DNA of 64,000 bases, taken from NCBI RefSeq assembly GCF_047511655.1, contig NC_133389.1, forward strand, positions 127,975,973 through 128,039,972, written 5' to 3'. The position numbers and the translations under genes were made by a program. Positions within the stretch are counted from its first letter, which is position 1. Each line of letters starts with the position of its first letter. Positions 1-11,505 of the stretch are shown here, piece by piece. This DNA comes from Castor canadensis (taxonomy: Eukaryota > Chordata > Mammalia > Rodentia > Castoridae). Under the pieces are notes generated by a model, which saw nothing but the letters and a program-made list of their open reading frames with translations, had not been told where the DNA came from and did no database searches.

Positions 1-563
1 TGTTAACAAAGGCCCAGGAAGGCTTTCCAAGGGATACTTGAGCATCTGAGTCTTCAACTTCCCCCTTTGTTTGTTGTTAAAAATAATCTACTTGCTTTCC
101 TTGAGTGTTCATTTTCGTAAGTTTCCAAGAAAAACCCGTACTTCTCTCATCCCAAATCTTACTTGAATGCATTGCACCAGGTTATAAAAACTTCCTCAGA
201 ACAAAACTAATGGATAATTGAAAATAAGAGTATCTTAAAGTTTCTATTAATCAAGGAGCCCCAAGGCTGGTCCTGCCTTGTCTTATATTTCTGGTAACAG
301 CAAAACAGGGTTTTAACAGTGGTGCCTTGTATTTAGGAATGTCCTGAATTCCGAATACAGTGTATAGCATGATGACAGGAACAATAACAATTTTTATTTA
401 ATGAATGCTTCTTCCATTCGTCAAATAACTATCAAAAAATGCACTGTCTTGAGAGTTCCATGAGAATGAAGAAGAAATAGTAAGAAATTTGGACAAGTTA
501 AATTTGTATTTGTTACAAAGAAGTATGACGAAGTGATCACTAAAATATATATTTGGGGGAGGC

Positions 564-770
564 AGGGTGATACTGGGGTTTGAACTGAAGGCCTTCAACT
601 TGTTAAGCCAGGTAACAAGTTAACCACTTGGGTCACGCCTCCAGTCCTTTTTGCTCTATTTTTCAGGTAGGGTCTTACACTTTTTGTCTGGGCTGAACTG
701 GGACCATGATCCTCCTACCTACCACTCCCACATAGTTGGGATTACAGGCACAAGCCACTGTGCCTAACCC
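564..770 (-). repeat. 7SL+ID dimeric SINE
   Basis: Read on the minus strand it begins near 770 with the 7SL/B1-like half (TAATCCCAAC around 735) and ends with the ID-like half (GAGTTCAAAC equivalent near 580). It is moderately diverged, with extra sequence in the ID half around 600-625. Confidence 0.8.
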
Positions 771-1514
771 AATAAAGTATTTTTCAAACCTTAAGATATG
801 CTCGATTCAAATAAAATTATGTTGGAGGAAAAGCAAGAGTTTAATAAGAAAAGGAAACTGTGAAAATTTCCAACTGCTAAAGATGAGTTAATTCAAGTTT
901 GTTTTTAAAATCAATGATATTATCAAATCATTATGGTATCTGATAGAAGAGTTACATGAATCTCTAGAAAAACTGAAATTATACTTTTCAACTGCTTAAA
1001 CTTATGAAGAAAAATCGTAGGCATTGGTTTGGAAATGTGCAAGACAACAGTTTAAATTTTAAATTTTTCAGGAGAATGTGTGTAGTAGCAAAGATGTCCA
1101 TGCTCTAATTCCTGGAACCTGCGAATAGGTGACATTACACAGCAGAAAGAACTTATAAGATGTACAAAGACTACAGATCCTAAAATAGGAAGACTGGGTT
1201 ATACAGGTGGACCCAATATACAGCACAGAATCTTCTTCACCTGGAGTCTGAGAGTCAGCCAGAAAAGAAAATCAGACAGATAAGAAGCATAAGAAGGACT
1301 TGACCTGCCATTACTAGAGGTGGCCATAAGGAAGGCATTTCAGCTTCTATAAGAGCAGCTCTTGACTGATAATGAGGAAGGAAAGAGGGATGACAGTTCT
1401 ACAACTACAAAGCCAAGAACCTGAGTGTACTTGGAAGTAGATTCTTCCCTAGAGACTCCAAAAGAGAACGCAGCACTGTCAACACATGATTTTGGCTTTG
1501 TAAGACCCTAAGCA

Positions 1515-2000
1515 CAGAAATCCTGTCACTTGTGACAACATGGATGGAACTGGAGATCAATATGTAAAATGAAATACACCAGGCACAAAAAGACAAGCAC
1601 TGAATGATCTCATTCATGTGTAAAATATGAAAAAACCCCTGATCTCACAGAAGGTGAAAATGGAATGGTAGTTACCAGAGCTGGTACCAGAACTCTGGTA
1701 GTTCTCCAGAGGTTGGAGAGAGTGGTGGTGGGAGGGATGGGGAAAGATTGATTAGTAACTACTAAGTTAGACAGGAGCAAGAAGCTTTAGTGTGCTATTA
1801 CACAGCAGGGTGACTATAGATTAGTATGTACTATGTATCTCAAAAAGCTAGAATGGCTTTTGAATGCTTTCACTAATGAAGAAATAATAAATGACTGAGG
1901 AGACAGAGATTATTTAAACATTATACAGTGTACACATATGTTGAAACATCACATGGTACAATTTTCATGTTTTTATTTATTAGTCAGGGGAAAAAAAAAA
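1515..2000 (+). repeat. Old L1 3' end (L1M type)
   Basis: Plus-strand match to the C-terminal ORF2/3' UTR of ancient L1: ACAACATGGATGGAACTGGA at about 1531, then the AGGCACAAAAAGAC, GATCTCA and GTTACCAGAG landmarks, ending in the TATACAGTGTACACATATGT region. It is 5'-truncated and heavily diverged. Confidence 0.7.
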
Positions 2001-2252
2001 ACCCAAACACCCAGAGAACCCAAGCAAAGCCCACCTGACCTTCTGACTTAAAAAAAACTGGGATAATATAAATTTATGTTTTAAGATGCTAAATGTGTGT
2101 TAATTTGTGAGGCAGGAACAGAAAGTCAATATAGGGGGCAAAAATTTTAGGTACCATGGAAATGAACTTGTGCCCTATGACTTCAAGGGCAACAGAACCT
2201 TTTAGGCATAGAATTTTCTCTGTGCTTTAATTTCCTTTCTTCCCCCCCCCTC

Positions 2253-2515
2253 TTTTTTTTTTTATTAGTTTATATTTATTATACCAAGGAGTTTCATTAC
2301 ATACATGTATTTCCATACATGTATACAATGTATCTGGATCAAATTTACTCCTTTCTTACTCTTTCTCATTCCTACCTTAAACAATTTTAAGAGACTTCAT
2401 TATTCTATTTTCATACATGCATAAGTACTTCAATCATATTCACTACCCCTCTGTACCCTCTTCTTTCACTGTCTTTCTCCTACTGGCTCCCACCTCCAAA
2501 CAGTCCCCCGATTTT
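2253..2515 (-). repeat. L1 3' UTR fragment
   Basis: Poly(T) at 2253-2263, then the repeated TACATGTATTTCCATACATG-type sequence and a pyrimidine-rich tract, typical of rodent L1 3' ends in reverse. No ORF2 sequence is attached, so the insertion is very short. Confidence 0.5.
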
Positions 2516-2748
2516 ACTGCCATAAAATGCAAGAAATGATCCTAGAACTCACTTGGGAATGGTAATATGATCAAAATAACAAACCTAAATCCAACAATTT
2601 GAAAACCTGTAGCCATGACCTAATAACACTTGGAAGGTTAAAGTGTCTTGAGTTCCTTTATTATGGAAATTTAAATAATATGATTTCACTATGATCCTTC
2701 ACAGTTAAGAAACAACATGTAGTTCAGGGTTGTCAAAAAGAATCAACG

Positions 2749-2968
2749 AGCTGGGTGCCCATGCACGTGCCTGTAATCCTAGCTACTCAGAACACAGAGA
2801 TCAGGAAGATCATGGTTCAAAGTCAGCACAGGCAAATAGTTTTCAAGACCCTATCTCAAAAATACCCAACACAAAAGCAGTTGGTGGGGTGGCTCAAGTG
2901 GTGGAGCATCTGCCTAGCAAGCATGAGATCCTGAGTTCAAACTTCACTACTACCAAAGAAAGAAAGAA
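2749..2968 (+). repeat. 7SL+ID dimeric SINE
   Basis: Left half CTGGGTGCC...CCTGTAATCCTAGCTACTCA, then a right half with GGTGGCTCAAGTGGTGGAGC and CCTGAGTTCAAAC. The tail is (GAAA)n. A 144-codon open frame across it is fortuitous. Confidence 0.85.
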
Positions 2969-4109
2969 TGATAAAAATATGTGTAAAATATATAGTACAG
3001 TGCATGGCACTCAAATAGTATTTTATGTAAGTTTTAATGCATTTTATTTTGACTTTAAATTGCACATTTTCCTAATGTTAATACCTAATTTTACTATCTT
3101 CTCATTTTTAAGGCAAGAAACTAAAATTTGCATATTTAATGTCAAAATCTTCTATGAAAGTTAAACTAATCTTTAACCCATGAATTTGATGTTATCCATA
3201 ATTTTGTTTGATATGGATCATTTAGTTCATCAATGTAAGGAGATAAAACTCCCCAGAAATGAGAAAAATATAAGCCCAACCTTAATGAGGAAAGCAGTAG
3301 TTTTTATTTTTTTGCACTCATAGCAGACAAGGCACATATCTTTCATACATATCAGTTCCTAAGGGCATACTACAGTTTTGATGAAATTCCTCAAATTGTA
3401 GAAATTACATTATATAATAATACGTAATTATTACATTAATTGTAGAAATACATTAGAAATACATAAATACAAAGAACCTGCAATTAAGGGTTATGAGTAT
3501 GAAAAGTAGTAGTGCATGTTTACTAATAACATTTTAGAGTTGGTAACTATGTAATGTCCATGGCATTTGCAAAATATACTTATTATCACCTTTTTTCCCT
3601 CACTAAAAACTTAATTTTTGTAAAAGTTAAAAAAACAGAAATTCACAATTTAAGAATTATAATAATTCATAGTCATAATTTTAATAATAATTTCTTCCAC
3701 TCTGGAGAAGAAGAGTCTCCCTAAAATGTTTACGGTGGCCTTGGTGGAGAAGAAAATGGCAACTGGATTCTATAGAAACTATAGTATCACAATTTTATCA
3801 TCTCAAAATATGGATATGCTATAATACTACATTAATTTGATGTAGAAAAGTCTGACTTGCAGAAAAGGGAGGCATACAAAACAAAATATGTATGACATTC
3901 TCTCAAATGGATTTATGAAAATTCTAAGGTAGTAAGTAAACTCTATCACAAATTACAAGCTCCTAGGGAAAACCCAACTTTGTTGCCAAAGCTACCAAAT
4001 AGATGGTTGCTGTACTGACTTCAAGTCACATCATAATCATGTCTTAAAGGGCTGTGCTAGATTATTATTTCTGACTGAACTTTAACAATAATTACACATC
4101 ACGTACCAA

Positions 4110-4280
4110 GGACTTAAGTTCCTAACACAATTTTAAACACAGTACATACATTATTTGAATGCTTAAAACAAGGCTGTAAGTTAAAAAGTGTTATTCATCT
4201 TAAAGGAAACTGAGGCATAAAGAAACATCTAATTTGTCCACATTATAACACAGCTCATAAGTGATACAATCAATCTGGCT
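4110..4280 (-). repeat. MIR fragment
   Basis: Reverse-strand MIR landmarks: TCTTAAAGGAAACTGAGGCA and the following TTTGTCCACATTATAACACAGCT (MIR core: ...GTGACCTTGGGCAAGTTAC...). Ancient and truncated. Confidence 0.55.
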
Positions 4281-4691
4281 CCTAACTATCCTAAAACACT
4301 TATGTGCCAGAAGATACCAAAGAAACAAAAACAAGCCAATTTGGCTGTTGCACACACATTATTTGAAGTTATCTACATTGAAATGAATTTATCATTGTGA
4401 AACTTAGTGATTAAAAATGACAAACTTATAAGACAGAACTCCTATAAAATCTGTAGCTCACAAAGGAGTTAAGTTCAAACAAACCAGTATAATGTACTCA
4501 ATGAGAAAACTGTAAAACTGCATAAAATTTAAGAATTATTGCTTTTAGGCTGTCAAAAGTTTCAGTAAACTTTAAGAGAACAAAGTTAGTGAAATGACAG
4601 AAAATATGAAATATACCATTATTTGTGCCAGCACATAGAGCACTGTTAGATAATTACAAAATTATATGGTCAACTAAATAATTTTAAATGA

Positions 4692-4734
4692 TATAACCTA
4701 TTCCCATTAAATTATATAACCTATTCCCATTAAA
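4692..4734. repeat. Local tandem duplication, period 23
   Basis: The 20-mer TATAACCTATTCCCATTAAA occurs twice (4692-4711 and 4715-4734). This is a simple two-copy duplication in unique AT-rich DNA. Confidence 0.9.
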
Positions 4735-5017
4735 ACTCTCAATCAAATAATCACATTTTATTAATAATCACAACTGCAAAACTGTGGCAAAGCTACAGCA
4801 TTCATACTCTCTGACCGTGTAAACTTGCTCAACACTTTTAGTGGGGGAAGCAAAAACCTGACACTGTAGAAACATTTACATCCTTTGACCAGGAATCCCA
4901 GTTAAGGTTAGTATCCTATGGAACCAAGTCAAAAGAAGAAATATATATGCACAGAGATGTTAAAATCAATGTTAAAATGACAAAAATTAAAAGCAATTCT
5001 TTTCCTTTGGGGCATTT

Positions 5018-5259
5018 AAAGTTAAGGAAATTTGCAGGCACTGATGGCTCAGGGCTGTAACCCTAGTTACTCAGATGGCAGAGCTCAGGTTCAAAGTTGG
5101 CCCACACAAATAGTTTGCAAGACCCTATCTCAAAAACACCTAACACAAAAAAAAAAGTGGCTTAAATGGTAGAGCACCTGCCTAGCAAGTGTGAAGCCCT
5201 GAGTTCAAACCCCAGTACCATAAAAAAAAAAAAAAAAAAAAAAAAAGTTAAGGAAATTT
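5018..5259 (+). repeat. 7SL+ID dimeric SINE with perfect 16-bp target-site duplication
   Basis: The target-site duplication AAAGTTAAGGAAATTT is at 5018-5033 and 5244-5259. The element between has GGCACTGATGGCTCAGG..., the right-half TAGAGCACCTGCCTAGCAAG and a ~25-base poly(A). The intact duplication and long tail mark a recent L1-driven insertion. Confidence 0.92.
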
Positions 5260-5580
5260 AAAAAGTGATTTGATTAGCTGAGACATAACCATAAAATATT
5301 ACAAAGGTTATATGACATGGGAAAATACAATGCTAGAAAAGTAAAATAAAATATCTATGATATTGTAAATTCTACAAAAAATACAGCACATATGCACAAA
5401 ATAGAAAATAATGAAAATATTTGTTAGTATGGCAAAATTGGAGTTATTCCTAACACTCTCTAACAAGTGTCCAATAAATAAAGCAAGCTACCTCAAAAAA
5501 TAAAATTAGATGAAACAAAACTATGAAATTGGAAGAATAAAGCTATAAAAATAGAACGGAAGCTCCATTAGGCAAACCAA

Positions 5581-5642
5581 GATCCTCCCAATCTCAGTCT
5601 CCCAAGTAGCTAGGATTACAGATGTGAGCCACTAGTGCCCAG
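5581..5642 (-). repeat. SINE left-half fragment
   Basis: Minus-strand 7SL-like half only (CCCAAGTAGCTAGGATTACA). The ID half is missing. Confidence 0.6.
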
Positions 5643-6006
5643 ATTTTTCTACCAATCTTGTTGAGAATAAGTCATTACTATGTTGCAAGTATTTTTTATT
5701 TCTTGGGTATTTAGGCAAAAATAATAAATGGTTGAAAAGCACTACCTTTGTTAAGCTATAAAACACACACCTGGGTGAATACACCTAGACCAAAAAGTGT
5801 GTTATTTACATGCCCCCCCAAAGTTTTTAATCACCTTACAACCACTGCCAAAATGCCAAAATAAACATCACTAAATCTACTTTAAAATGAAAATTAAAAT
5901 GCCAGGTTCAAGGCTGCCAACAAATATAAACAAAAAGTCATATATAATAAATACACTTGGATTTATAATTATATATTTCATATATTTATAATATAAAACA
6001 TGTATA

Positions 6007-6100
6007 CTGGGCTGGCAAAATGGCTCAAGCGTAAGAGTGGCTGTCTAGTAAGTGTAAAGCCCGGAATTCAAACCCCAGTACTGCCAAAAAGAAAAAAAAA
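6007..6100 (+). repeat. ID-like SINE monomer
   Basis: GGGCTGGCAAAATGGCTCAA to CAAACCCCAGTACTGCC plus an A-rich tail. Box A and box B remnants are visible. Confidence 0.75.
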
Positions 6101-6269
6101 TGTATAGAAAGTATTTATAATTATTGATGATGAACTTCCTTAATTTCCTATGAATTTATACCTTATTATAACTTTAACTTCGAGGGACAGAACAAAGGAA
6201 ATAAAATGTTTTGAGGGGAATTTCTCATAGCTATAAAATACTACCTCAACATTAAAAATTACATACAGA

Positions 6270-6361
6270 GGAGCTGAGATTGTGGCTCAGTAGTAGAGCC
6301 CTTAGCTAGCATGGGTGAAACCCTGGGTTCAATCTCCAGCACCATATACACACACACACAG
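6270..6361 (+). repeat. ID-like SINE monomer with (CA)n tail
   Basis: GGAGCTGAGATTGTGGCTCA, GTAGAGCCCTTAGC and GGGTTCAATCTCCAGCACC, closest to classical ID rather than to the dimer right half. The tail is a short (CA)n. Confidence 0.75.
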
Positions 6362-7223
6362 AGAACACACAGCATCTCAGGCAAGTTCTTAGCCTCAAGG
6401 AATAAGTGTGAATATAAGAGAAACACAAAATATTAAATTAAGCTAGACTATAATAATGCAAAGTGGTTTTTCTAGGATACATTTCAATACAGGGACTAGT
6501 ATAACAAATATGATATGCATTAATTTTTATAGGGATCAGCTGAATACCAAATTATTCTTCTTCGGGTTTTAAACAAGGGAGGTTCTGGTTTTAAATAAGG
6601 AACTTTATCTTTTCTAAGGGCATTTCAACAAGAGAAAGAAACACCAGCTTATAGACACGCTTCATATTAAGGACAAAATGAGTGGAAATAGGATGCATGA
6701 TGTAATTTACTTGATGTAGCAATTTAATTGGCTAGCAGAGTATACATAAGTCATTAAAACCCAAGTTTTCAAAAATAGAAAGAATACAGGTAGAAAAAAT
6801 GTAATTTCTTGAGTTAACATTAGTTACAGGTAGCAGATGTTCGATGGATAGCATATAATTTTCAAACAATACTCATAGTTTATAAATCCTGACTACCAAT
6901 CAAAAGCACTCCTTCAATTATTTGTTAAAGAGCTAAAATAATCTTATTTTAAAAAGGAAATATGCCAAATAAAAAAGTAAACACAAAAATTTCTGGGTTA
7001 TGTATTTAATAGATGGTAATATAATGCATCCAATACAAAATAAACATCCTATTAAGGTATTAAAAAAGGATTTTCCAGGAAATGCAATCAGATCTACCGA
7101 GGGTATTATGTACCTTAAATACACAAGTCATTAAAAGCTCCTTTCTGACAAATAAGATACAAAACAACCAAGTCCTCAATTACTACACTATTACATTTTA
7201 ACATGTTTAAAAAAAAAATGTAA

Positions 7224-7620
7224 TGGCAGAGCTGGAGGCTGGTGGCTCACACCTGTAATCCTAGCGATTGGGGAGGCTGAGATCTAGAGGATTCCAGGGC
7301 AAAAATTTAGAGGCCCCCACCTCAACCAACAGCTGGGCGGATGGCGTGTGCCTGTCATACCAGCTATAGTGGGAAGCTGAAATCAGGAGGATTGGGGTTC
7401 TAGGCCTTGGGACAGAAAATTCTGGGCCCAGTGGCGAGTGCCTGTCATCTCAGTTACAGTGGGAAGCATAGGAAGACTTAAGTCCAGGCCTGCGAGGAAG
7501 GGAAGAGGGGACACCCTATTTAAAAAATAACCAGAGTAAAAAGGGCTTGGAGGCGTGGCTCAAGCGGCAGAGCACCTACCTACTAAGCAAACCCCAAGTT
7601 CAAACTGCCGAGGAGGCGGG
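7224..7620 (+). repeat. Compound SINE: three 7SL-like units plus one ID unit
   Basis: Three successive units each carry a box-A-like GTGGC...CCTGT[A/C]AT signature followed by GGGAGGCTGA/GGGAAGC (starts near 7233, 7332 and 7430). Then comes an ID half from about 7549 (CTTGGAGGCGTGGCTCAAGC). Common copies here have one left unit, so this is an expanded form, either a higher-order family or a local recombination product. Confidence 0.65.
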
Positions 7621-8424
7621 GAACTAATGTAAATAGAATCCTCAAAGCAAGATTAAATGTAGTTTAGGAAGACCGGATACACATCGTTTGGAAACTTGTA
7701 AGATTCTTAGGAATAATTTTACAAAAATTGGGAAGCTAACTATTAATTATGGATGGATTAAGGATCCATATACTGTCCTAATTCTTTCTTGACTTGTAGA
7801 AGAGTATCAATATTTTTAAAACATATTTTAAAAGAATGTTCAAATAGTCTTGAAAAAATTTATTACAGGAGATTCCTCAAGTCACTGAAAAAAATTTACA
7901 TACAAAATCGCTTTTGTGTTTATATTTCAGGGTACATAACCTTCTAGAGATGACTTTTTAACAAGCTTTTATAAACAGCTTTCTCATCACAATTTTGGTG
8001 TAACTGACCAAGGCCATTTGGCTACTAAAGAGTACTTCTCAAATGGTTATTACTGACAATGGCAATGCCAGTGGTTAAGAATTTCTTCAACAGGACAAAA
8101 ATTCTGCTCAGAAAAACAGTCGGTGTTTGTTCTGAGTTCAAATGTATGTATTATATGTATGTACTGTGACTGTCTCCATAATTTGTAATCCTAAAGAAAC
8201 TGTAACTTTCACATTATAATTTAGGGATTAGTCAATAGGTCTAAGGTCCATCAGGTGTAATCCCTGTAACTCCATCATATTCATGGTTAAGTTTTACTCT
8301 TGGCTTCACCAGTTTTAGGACTCTTCATTAAGAAAAAACAATTGTATAGTATCTATGAGGCACAAAAATAGTCCCCAGCTCCTCCTCCTCGTTTGTGTTC
8401 AAAGAGCAAGCGTACAACACACTC

Positions 8425-8429
<5 letters not shown>

Positions 8430-8477
<48 letters not shown>
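8430..8477. repeat. (CA)24 microsatellite
   Basis: Uninterrupted CA dinucleotides about 0.8 kb inside the presumed ATF2 transcription unit; likely polymorphic. Confidence 0.97.
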
Positions 8478-8478
<1 letters not shown>

Positions 8479-9240
8479 CCCTATTCCCTAGGGCATTGAT
8501 AAAAGGCACTGATCATTTCCCTAGTCCACCCAGGGAGGTTAAAAAAAAAAAAAAAGGGAGGAAACACGAGTCAATCTGCACCCACACCTCACCCCGCCCC
8601 ACCTGGAAAACGTGGGGGGTTGGCGGGAGAGCGAGGGTGGCAGAAAGGACAGAGCAGGCCGACACCTCCAGCTTCCAGGTTCCCATACAGCTCGTTCCAT
8701 CCGGTGCCACCCAAGTCACAGACCCTGATCATATTTTCCGCCGCGCTTCCGAACCCTACTCCCCGCCACCGTCACACCCAGGGTCCTCAATCGCTTGAGT
8801 CCTGGGTGGGAGGACCAGAACCGGCCCTCTTCCGGCCCAAACGAAGGGCTGAGGGGAGAGTCTCCCGAGAACTGGGCGGGCCCGAGCGCGGCCCCGGCCC
8901 TCTGAAGTGACCGCAAAGGGGACGATGAAGCGGAGGGAGGGGTCTAAGGCGAGCCGTTATTCCTTTTCACTCTGGGTTAGGAAAGCGCGCGAGAGGGAGG
9001 GGCCGGAACAAGGAACGCGTTACCTAACGGTCCCGCGGCCGGTGGCTCCTCAAGCGGACGCTGCTCGAGGCCGCAGCACAGCCACAGTCGCCCAGAGGGC
9101 TAGGGTCCGCGGCAAGAGAGCCCGAAGGGGTAGAAAGAGGGGGTGGGGACGATGCAGAGCAACGTCGCCATGTTAGCGCCTTCTTTCTCGGTATCCCTAC
9201 AGGCTCCAGTCCTGCGGACTTCTCCCCATCACTACTCACC

Positions 9241-9400
9241 TTCCCAGGTCACTAGTTCATGATCCTTTCTGCCACCCGCGAGCCCCGCTCACAGCCGTGT
9301 TTACAAACTCCTCCTGGAGGAAAGGGCTGAACCGTACTTTAAAGGCCACGGGCTCCCACAGGCTTCCGTCTCGTCTCGCGAGATTGGACTGACAACCCTT
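9241..9400 (-). other. ATF2: Putative ATF2 noncoding first exon
   Basis: Minus-strand exon candidate ending in the donor CCTGGGAAG|GTGAGT (plus 9241/9240), downstream of a motif-rich CpG promoter. No ATF2 coding sequence is visible, which is expected because the ATF2 start codon lies in later exons. Identity rests on synteny: ATF2 and ATP5MC3 are adjacent and in the same orientation in mammals, with roughly 8-10 kb between the ATF2 promoter and the ATP5MC3 3' end, matching the spacing here. The 5' edge is approximate. An alternative is another transcript sharing this island. Confidence 0.65.
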
Positions 9401-9778
9401 GTCCCCGCCCCACTCCCGGCATCCCTCCTTTCTTCTTGCGCCCCTCCCCTCCACGCACACGCCCCTTCTTGCCTTCCTTCAGAGGGAGCGCCTCCGGGTC
9501 AGGTGATTCCGTCAGGCTTAAGGAGGGGGGCGGGTCTTCAGGAGGTTGAGTCCACGAGGGCGAGAACCAAAGAGCACTCGAGCGCTGATGATTGGACAAA
9601 GAGTTGGAAGGGCGGGAAGCAATTCTGGGGAAGGCGGGACCAGAGGGCCAAAGCACCGTTGTCTCTAGCTAGGTTGCTGCGGAAAGCTGTGATTGGCAGC
9701 CAGCTGGAGGCGGGCAGAGGCGCGAGAGCAAGTGGCGGGAGAGGGCGCGGGAGGGGTAGGAGGTGTGAAGGGAAGAAA

Positions 9779-9785
9779 GGTGAGT
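9779..9785 (+). promoter_or_regulatory. Plus-strand splice donor, possible divergent noncoding transcript
   Basis: GAAAG|GTGAGT is a strong 5' splice site on the strand opposite to ATF2, a few hundred bases upstream of its presumed start. Divergent lncRNAs commonly start at such islands. No partner exon or conserved ORF is seen, so this is a hint only. Confidence 0.25.
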
Positions 9786-9899
9786 CTTGGGAAGGCTGCG
9801 AGTGGCTGCTCAGAGAGCGGGATGGCCTCCGAGCCCGGCCCCGGGAGACGGGAATTTCCGCTGCTATTATTTCCCTGCCCTCATAGGGATGGAGCCGCG

Positions 9900-11448
9900 T
9901 TCCTAAATCCACCCTCCCGCTACCCGGAAGCTAGAGGTGGGGAGCTTGTTAAGGTTTGGGAGGCGGGTAATTTACCGGTATTTACTCCCCGCACCACCTA
10001 CACATACAAAGAAGAAAAGCAAGATAAGTCCGGTCTTAATATAAAAGAAAAAATAAAAAGCCTTTTCTCCGAATGGCTCTTGTTCAGATTTTACGAAGCT
10101 AAAGGCTTGACTCTTCAAGGCTTCTCTTTTCCCAGCACCAAGTACTGTGTGTGGTACTACCTATGATTGTGTTGGAAAAGGAAATACATCTTCCACTGTA
10201 TCACCATAATTTAAAACAATGCAATGACTTGTTTCTAACAGGAAGCCCTCCATATTGTGGCATGTACTAATTTATCAATTTTCCTTTACTTGGTTACAGA
10301 TAAAAATATGTCAATTTCAGTAGAGAAAATTTCAATTCTTTAAAACTTCAACGATCCCATATTAAGGTTTTTTAGAGAGGACCAAAGAATGCCAAATTAG
10401 AATATGACATAGAAATGTCACTCTTCCACAATCCTATCCTGCTGCTTAGCAGGTTGTTTCAACGCCAAAGAAATGTCTGTTAAGTTTGAAAGCAGCTTTT
10501 GAAAAACGGGCAAGGAGAAAGATCATTTGATTAAGGACAAAAGAGACCATCATTACAGCTTTGCAACTGACAGGCACACTCCTTAACACAGAAAGGACAA
10601 TGCTGAAAGTATTTCTTAATATAACCTCACGATTCTCTTTACAACGTGAAGATTTCAGCATTAATATTAGGGATATTGGTTGTCCAGTAAATGGGCACAA
10701 CTTGAAAAGTATGAATCAAGGGCTGTGAACATTTGTACCAATTACTCAAAAAAGAGCAAGTCTCTCCCCCCCCCCCGCAGTGTTATGTATTTCCATTTGT
10801 TAAATGCTGAATTCTAGCCTATAACAAAATTATGAATGCAATTTATGTGTTTACATAAAGTACACTTTAAGTCTTTCCACACCAAGACGAAGCTAAAATT
10901 GTTTAAGTTAATGAACTTGCCATTCAATAATGATGTCTGACATGAAAGTGAAATTAATTGTAATGGCACTGGACCTTTTAATAGGTTACTGGCCTGTATA
11001 CATGTATGTGAGCCAATTCAATCTTCTTTTAAAGCCGATTTTAATTACTGGAGAAATCTAAAAGAAGCCAAATTATTAACTGTTTAGTTTTTAAGTTAAA
11101 ATGAAAGCACCATTCTGTGGTATCAGTGACAGTGCAGTAGTGTTAGTGTAATGTAACACTGTGTCACAAAACTTCAACTACTCAGGTTACTGATGGTTAA
11201 AATGATGATGGACAAAAACGTGTGACTGACACCATCACAAATGGTTAGGTCTAGAAAAGTCACTAAAATGATGCTTCTCTCTAGCTGACAAAATATCTAA
11301 CGTGACAAAAAAGACTAAATGTGAATGCATTTCAAACAAATTGAAATCATTACTCCAGTTTGATTCGTTTTCATTTCAATTAGCAGTAGTTTTGGCATTA
11401 AAATTTTCTATCAGGTAGTTAGTAATCTACACAATGTACCAAAGGAAC
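9900..11448. other. Repeat-free intergenic block between ATF2 and ATP5MC3
   Basis: About 1.5 kb in which I recognise no transposon, unlike nearly all other intergenic stretches here. It is AT-rich with several TAATTA/TTAATT-type sites (around 10950-11060). No coding potential was recognised. Ordinary unique DNA or a conserved regulatory block are both possible. Confidence 0.4.
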
Positions 11449-11505
11449 ATATTATTTTATATAGTTTTATATATAAAATAATATATATATTATTTTATAT
11501 AGTTT
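11449..11505. repeat. AT-rich direct and inverted repeat
   Basis: The 19-mer ATATTATTTTATATAGTTT is present at 11449-11467 and 11487-11505. The spacer contains its partial reverse complement, so the region can fold as a cruciform. A small stem (TTTCTCTCTT / AAGAGAGAAA) follows at 11503-11528. Confidence 0.85.

Larger units (their letters stand above)
1..9240 (-). other. ATF2: Putative ATF2 intron 1 (no exon recognised)
   Basis: If the exon-1 call is right, this whole stretch is first-intron sequence. I searched the minus strand by eye for the ATF2 zinc-finger start (KPFLCTAPGCGQ) and bZIP coding exons and found none. The interval consists of AT-rich unique DNA with the SINE, L1 and MIR relics listed separately. 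Unique stretches without recognised content are about 1-560, 780-1480, 3000-4100, 4290-5015, 6370-7220 and 7625-8425. Confidence 0.5.
8560..9900 (-). promoter_or_regulatory. ATF2: CpG island, probable ATF2 promoter (possibly bidirectional)
   Basis: GC- and CpG-rich block contrasting with AT-rich flanks. It holds the palindrome TCTCGCGAGA (9374-9383), a strong core-promoter motif of TATA-less housekeeping genes. Minus-strand CCAAT boxes (plus ATTGG) sit at 9383-9387, 9592-9596 and 9692-9696, and there are several GC boxes (for example GGGGGGCGGG near 9525). Long open frames across it on both strands are composition artefacts of GC-rich DNA, not genes. Confidence 0.7.

Noticed and set aside
2730-3164. 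144-codon plus-strand open frame
   Set aside because: It begins in a dimeric SINE and continues into AT-rich unique DNA. The 'protein' is the familiar SINE translation (PSYS..., GGVAQVVEHLPSKHE), not a gene.
6933-7124. Hydrophobic 63-codon open frame (possible small membrane protein)
   Set aside because: AT-rich intronic sequence with no start context, homology or neighbours to support it.
8355-8798. 147-codon open frame with a His-Thr run
   Set aside because: The HT repeat is the (CA)n microsatellite translated. No real protein.
9503-10166. Overlapping 105-157-codon open frames in the CpG island
   Set aside because: Open frames on several frames of both strands are explained by high GC content; residue composition is Arg/Gly/Pro/Ser-rich low complexity.
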